Shown one piece after another: positions 5,536 through 6,597 of a DNA stretch of 6,597 nt. The notes beneath the pieces are model-generated. The model saw only the letters and a list, made by a program, of their open reading frames with translations. It ran no database searches and was not told the origin of the DNA. Made by a program: the position numbers and the translations under genes. The stretch covers positions 1 to 6,597 of the forward strand of contig DNLZ01000219.1 in the NCBI GenBank assembly GCA_003488325.1, read 5' to 3'. This DNA comes from Planctomycetaceae bacterium. Its GTDB lineage: Bacteria > Planctomycetota > Planctomycetia > Pirellulales > UBA1268. Each line of letters opens with the position of its first letter. The stretch's first letter is position 1.

Positions 5536-6597
5536 GAACGCACCTGCCCGCTGCCCACGACGATGTACTTGTACGTCGTCAGCTCGCGCGGGCCGCACGG
5601 GCCCCGGGCGTGGAGCTTGTCGGTGGAGATCCCGATCTCCGCCCCCATCCCGAGCTCACCGCCGTCGTTGAACCGCGTGCTCGCGTTGACCATCGCCACC
5701 GCGGTGTCGACCCGGGCGGTGAAGCGGTCCGCCGCGGCGGCATCGGCGGTGACGATGGCGTCGGTATGTCGCGAGCCATGCCGGTTGACGTGATCGATCG
5801 CGGCATCGAGCGAGTCGACGACCGCGACGGAGATCTTCGGGCCGAGGTACTCGGTCGCCCAGTCGGCCTCGGTCGCCACGCCCGCGGCCGGCACCAGACG
5901 ACGGGTCGCCGCGTCGCCCACGACCTCGACCCCGCGGGCCGCGAGCGCCGCGGTCACCGCCGGCAGGAACCGCTCCGCCACGTCGCGATGCACGAGCAGA
6001 GACTCGGCCGCATTGCACACCCCCATCCGCTGGCACTTCGCGTTGACCGTGATCGCCTCGGCCATGGCGAGGTCCGCGGCACGGTCGACGTAGACGTGGC
6101 AGTTGCCCGAGAAGTGCTTCAGCACCGGCATCCGGGCCTCCGCACAGACGCGACGGATGAGCGCCTCACCGCCGCGCGGGATCGCCAGGTCGATGAGGTC
6201 GTCGCAGGCGAGGAAGGCGCCGACCGCCTCGCGGGCGGCGACGTCCACGAGCTGCACCGCATCCACCGGGAGGCGGCAGTCCTCCAGCGCGGCGCGGATG
6301 CTCTCGACGATCCGGCGGCTCGAGTGCGCCGCCTCCTTGCCGCCCCGCAGGATGATCGCGTTGCCCGACGCGAGCGCGACGGCGGCGGCGTCGGCCGTCA
6401 CGTTCGGTCGCGACTCGTAGATGAAGAAGATCACACCGAGGGGCACCCGCACCTTCCGCACGACGAGGCCGGTGGGGCGCACCGACTCCTCGATCACCTC
6501 GCCCACCGGGTCGGGAAGCGCCGCGACGGCCTCGACGCCGGCAGCGATGCCCTCGATCCTGGCCGGATCGAGCAGCAGCCGGTCGATGGCGGCGGGC
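5532..6597 (-). CDS. proA: Gamma-glutamyl phosphate reductase (5' end outside window)
   Basis: ProA performs the second step of proline synthesis from glutamate in the cytoplasm: it reduces gamma-glutamyl phosphate with NADPH to glutamate-5-semialdehyde, which cyclises on the way to proline. The frame runs to the window edge, and 354 residues are visible against 417 in E. coli, so roughly 60-70 N-terminal residues are missing. A GTG at 6506 is internal, since conserved-looking sequence continues upstream of it (AIDRLLLDPARIEGIAAGV). Family signatures are plain: VPLGVIFFIYESRPNVT, LRGGKEA, IPRGG, and GVCNAAE, which holds the catalytic Cys (codon at 6015-6017). The C-terminal motif is also present (GAEIGISTDKLHARGP, then ELTTYKYIVVG). 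A second Cys precedes the catalytic one in AKCQRMGVCNAAE. The gene lies upstream of, and overlaps by four bases, an exported prolyl oligopeptidase gene. Whether proB lies further upstream cannot be seen. Confidence 0.97.
   Translation of the reverse strand, partial: PAAIDRLLLDPARIEGIAAGVEAVAALPDPVGEVIEESVRPTGLVVRKVRVPLGVIFFIYESRPNVTADAAAVALASGNAIILRGGKEAAHSSRRIVESIRAALEDCRLPVDAVQLVDVAAREAVGAFLACDDLIDLAIPRGGEALIRRVCAEARMPVLKHFSGNCHVYVDRAADLAMAEAITVNAKCQRMGVCNAAESLLVHRDVAERFLPAVTAALAARGVEVVGDAATRRLVPAAGVATEADWATEYLGPKISVAVVDSLDAAIDHVNRHGSRHTDAIVTADAAAADRFTARVDTAVAMVNASTRFNDGGELGMGAEIGISTDKLHARGPCGPRELTTYKYIVVGSGQVRS

Noticed and set aside
5533..5598. GTG at 5598 as the peptidase start
   Set aside because: It would add 21 residues encoded inside proA ahead of the export signal. 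The ATG at 5535 forms a standard ATGA overlap and leaves a normal signal sequence.
4426..5793. Plus-strand open frame of 455 codons
   Set aside because: It is antisense to the peptidase propeller and the end of proA, is Arg/His-rich and shows no domain.

Overview
The window is a GC-rich bacterial chromosomal segment, almost fully coding, with strong G/C preference at third codon positions. The gene set (a six-domain ribosomal protein S1, gamma-glutamyl phosphate reductase, an exported S9-type prolyl oligopeptidase and a secreted transglutaminase-like protein) and the look of the proteins suggest a planctomycete, possibly of the Pirellulales. That placement is an inference from remembered protein style; no marker in the window proves it.

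Layout, left to right. (1) Positions 1-390, plus strand: the 3' end of an unrecognised gene that begins outside the window. (2) Positions 439-2130, minus strand: rpsA, complete, 563 aa, six S1 domains, convergent with the first gene across a 48-bp gap that can fold into a hairpin. (3) Positions 2131-2346: a divergent 216-bp regulatory region holding a good candidate sigma70-type promoter for rpsA, short repeats and a Shine-Dalgarno site for the next gene. (4) Positions 2347-3324, plus strand: a secreted transglutaminase-like protein. (5) After a 33-bp convergent gap, positions 3358-5535, minus strand: a prolyl oligopeptidase family peptidase with an export signal. (6) Positions 5532-6597, minus strand: proA, 5' end outside the window, whose stop codon overlaps the peptidase start codon as ATGA.

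Functional picture. proA and the peptidase form a translationally coupled pair: one makes the proline precursor glutamate semialdehyde, the other is of a family that cuts after proline in peptides and could feed proline back from outside the cytoplasm. rpsA is a housekeeping translation gene with its own promoter and a pyrimidine-rich leader that lacks a Shine-Dalgarno site. The transglutaminase-like protein stands alone between them.

This is mainly a housekeeping region. No mobile element, CRISPR array, RNA gene or clearly new system is visible. The points worth a second look are a CxxCxxC cluster in S1 domain 2, the proA-peptidase coupling, the apparent loss of the usual catalytic Asp in the transglutaminase-like protein, and the repeats around the rpsA promoter.
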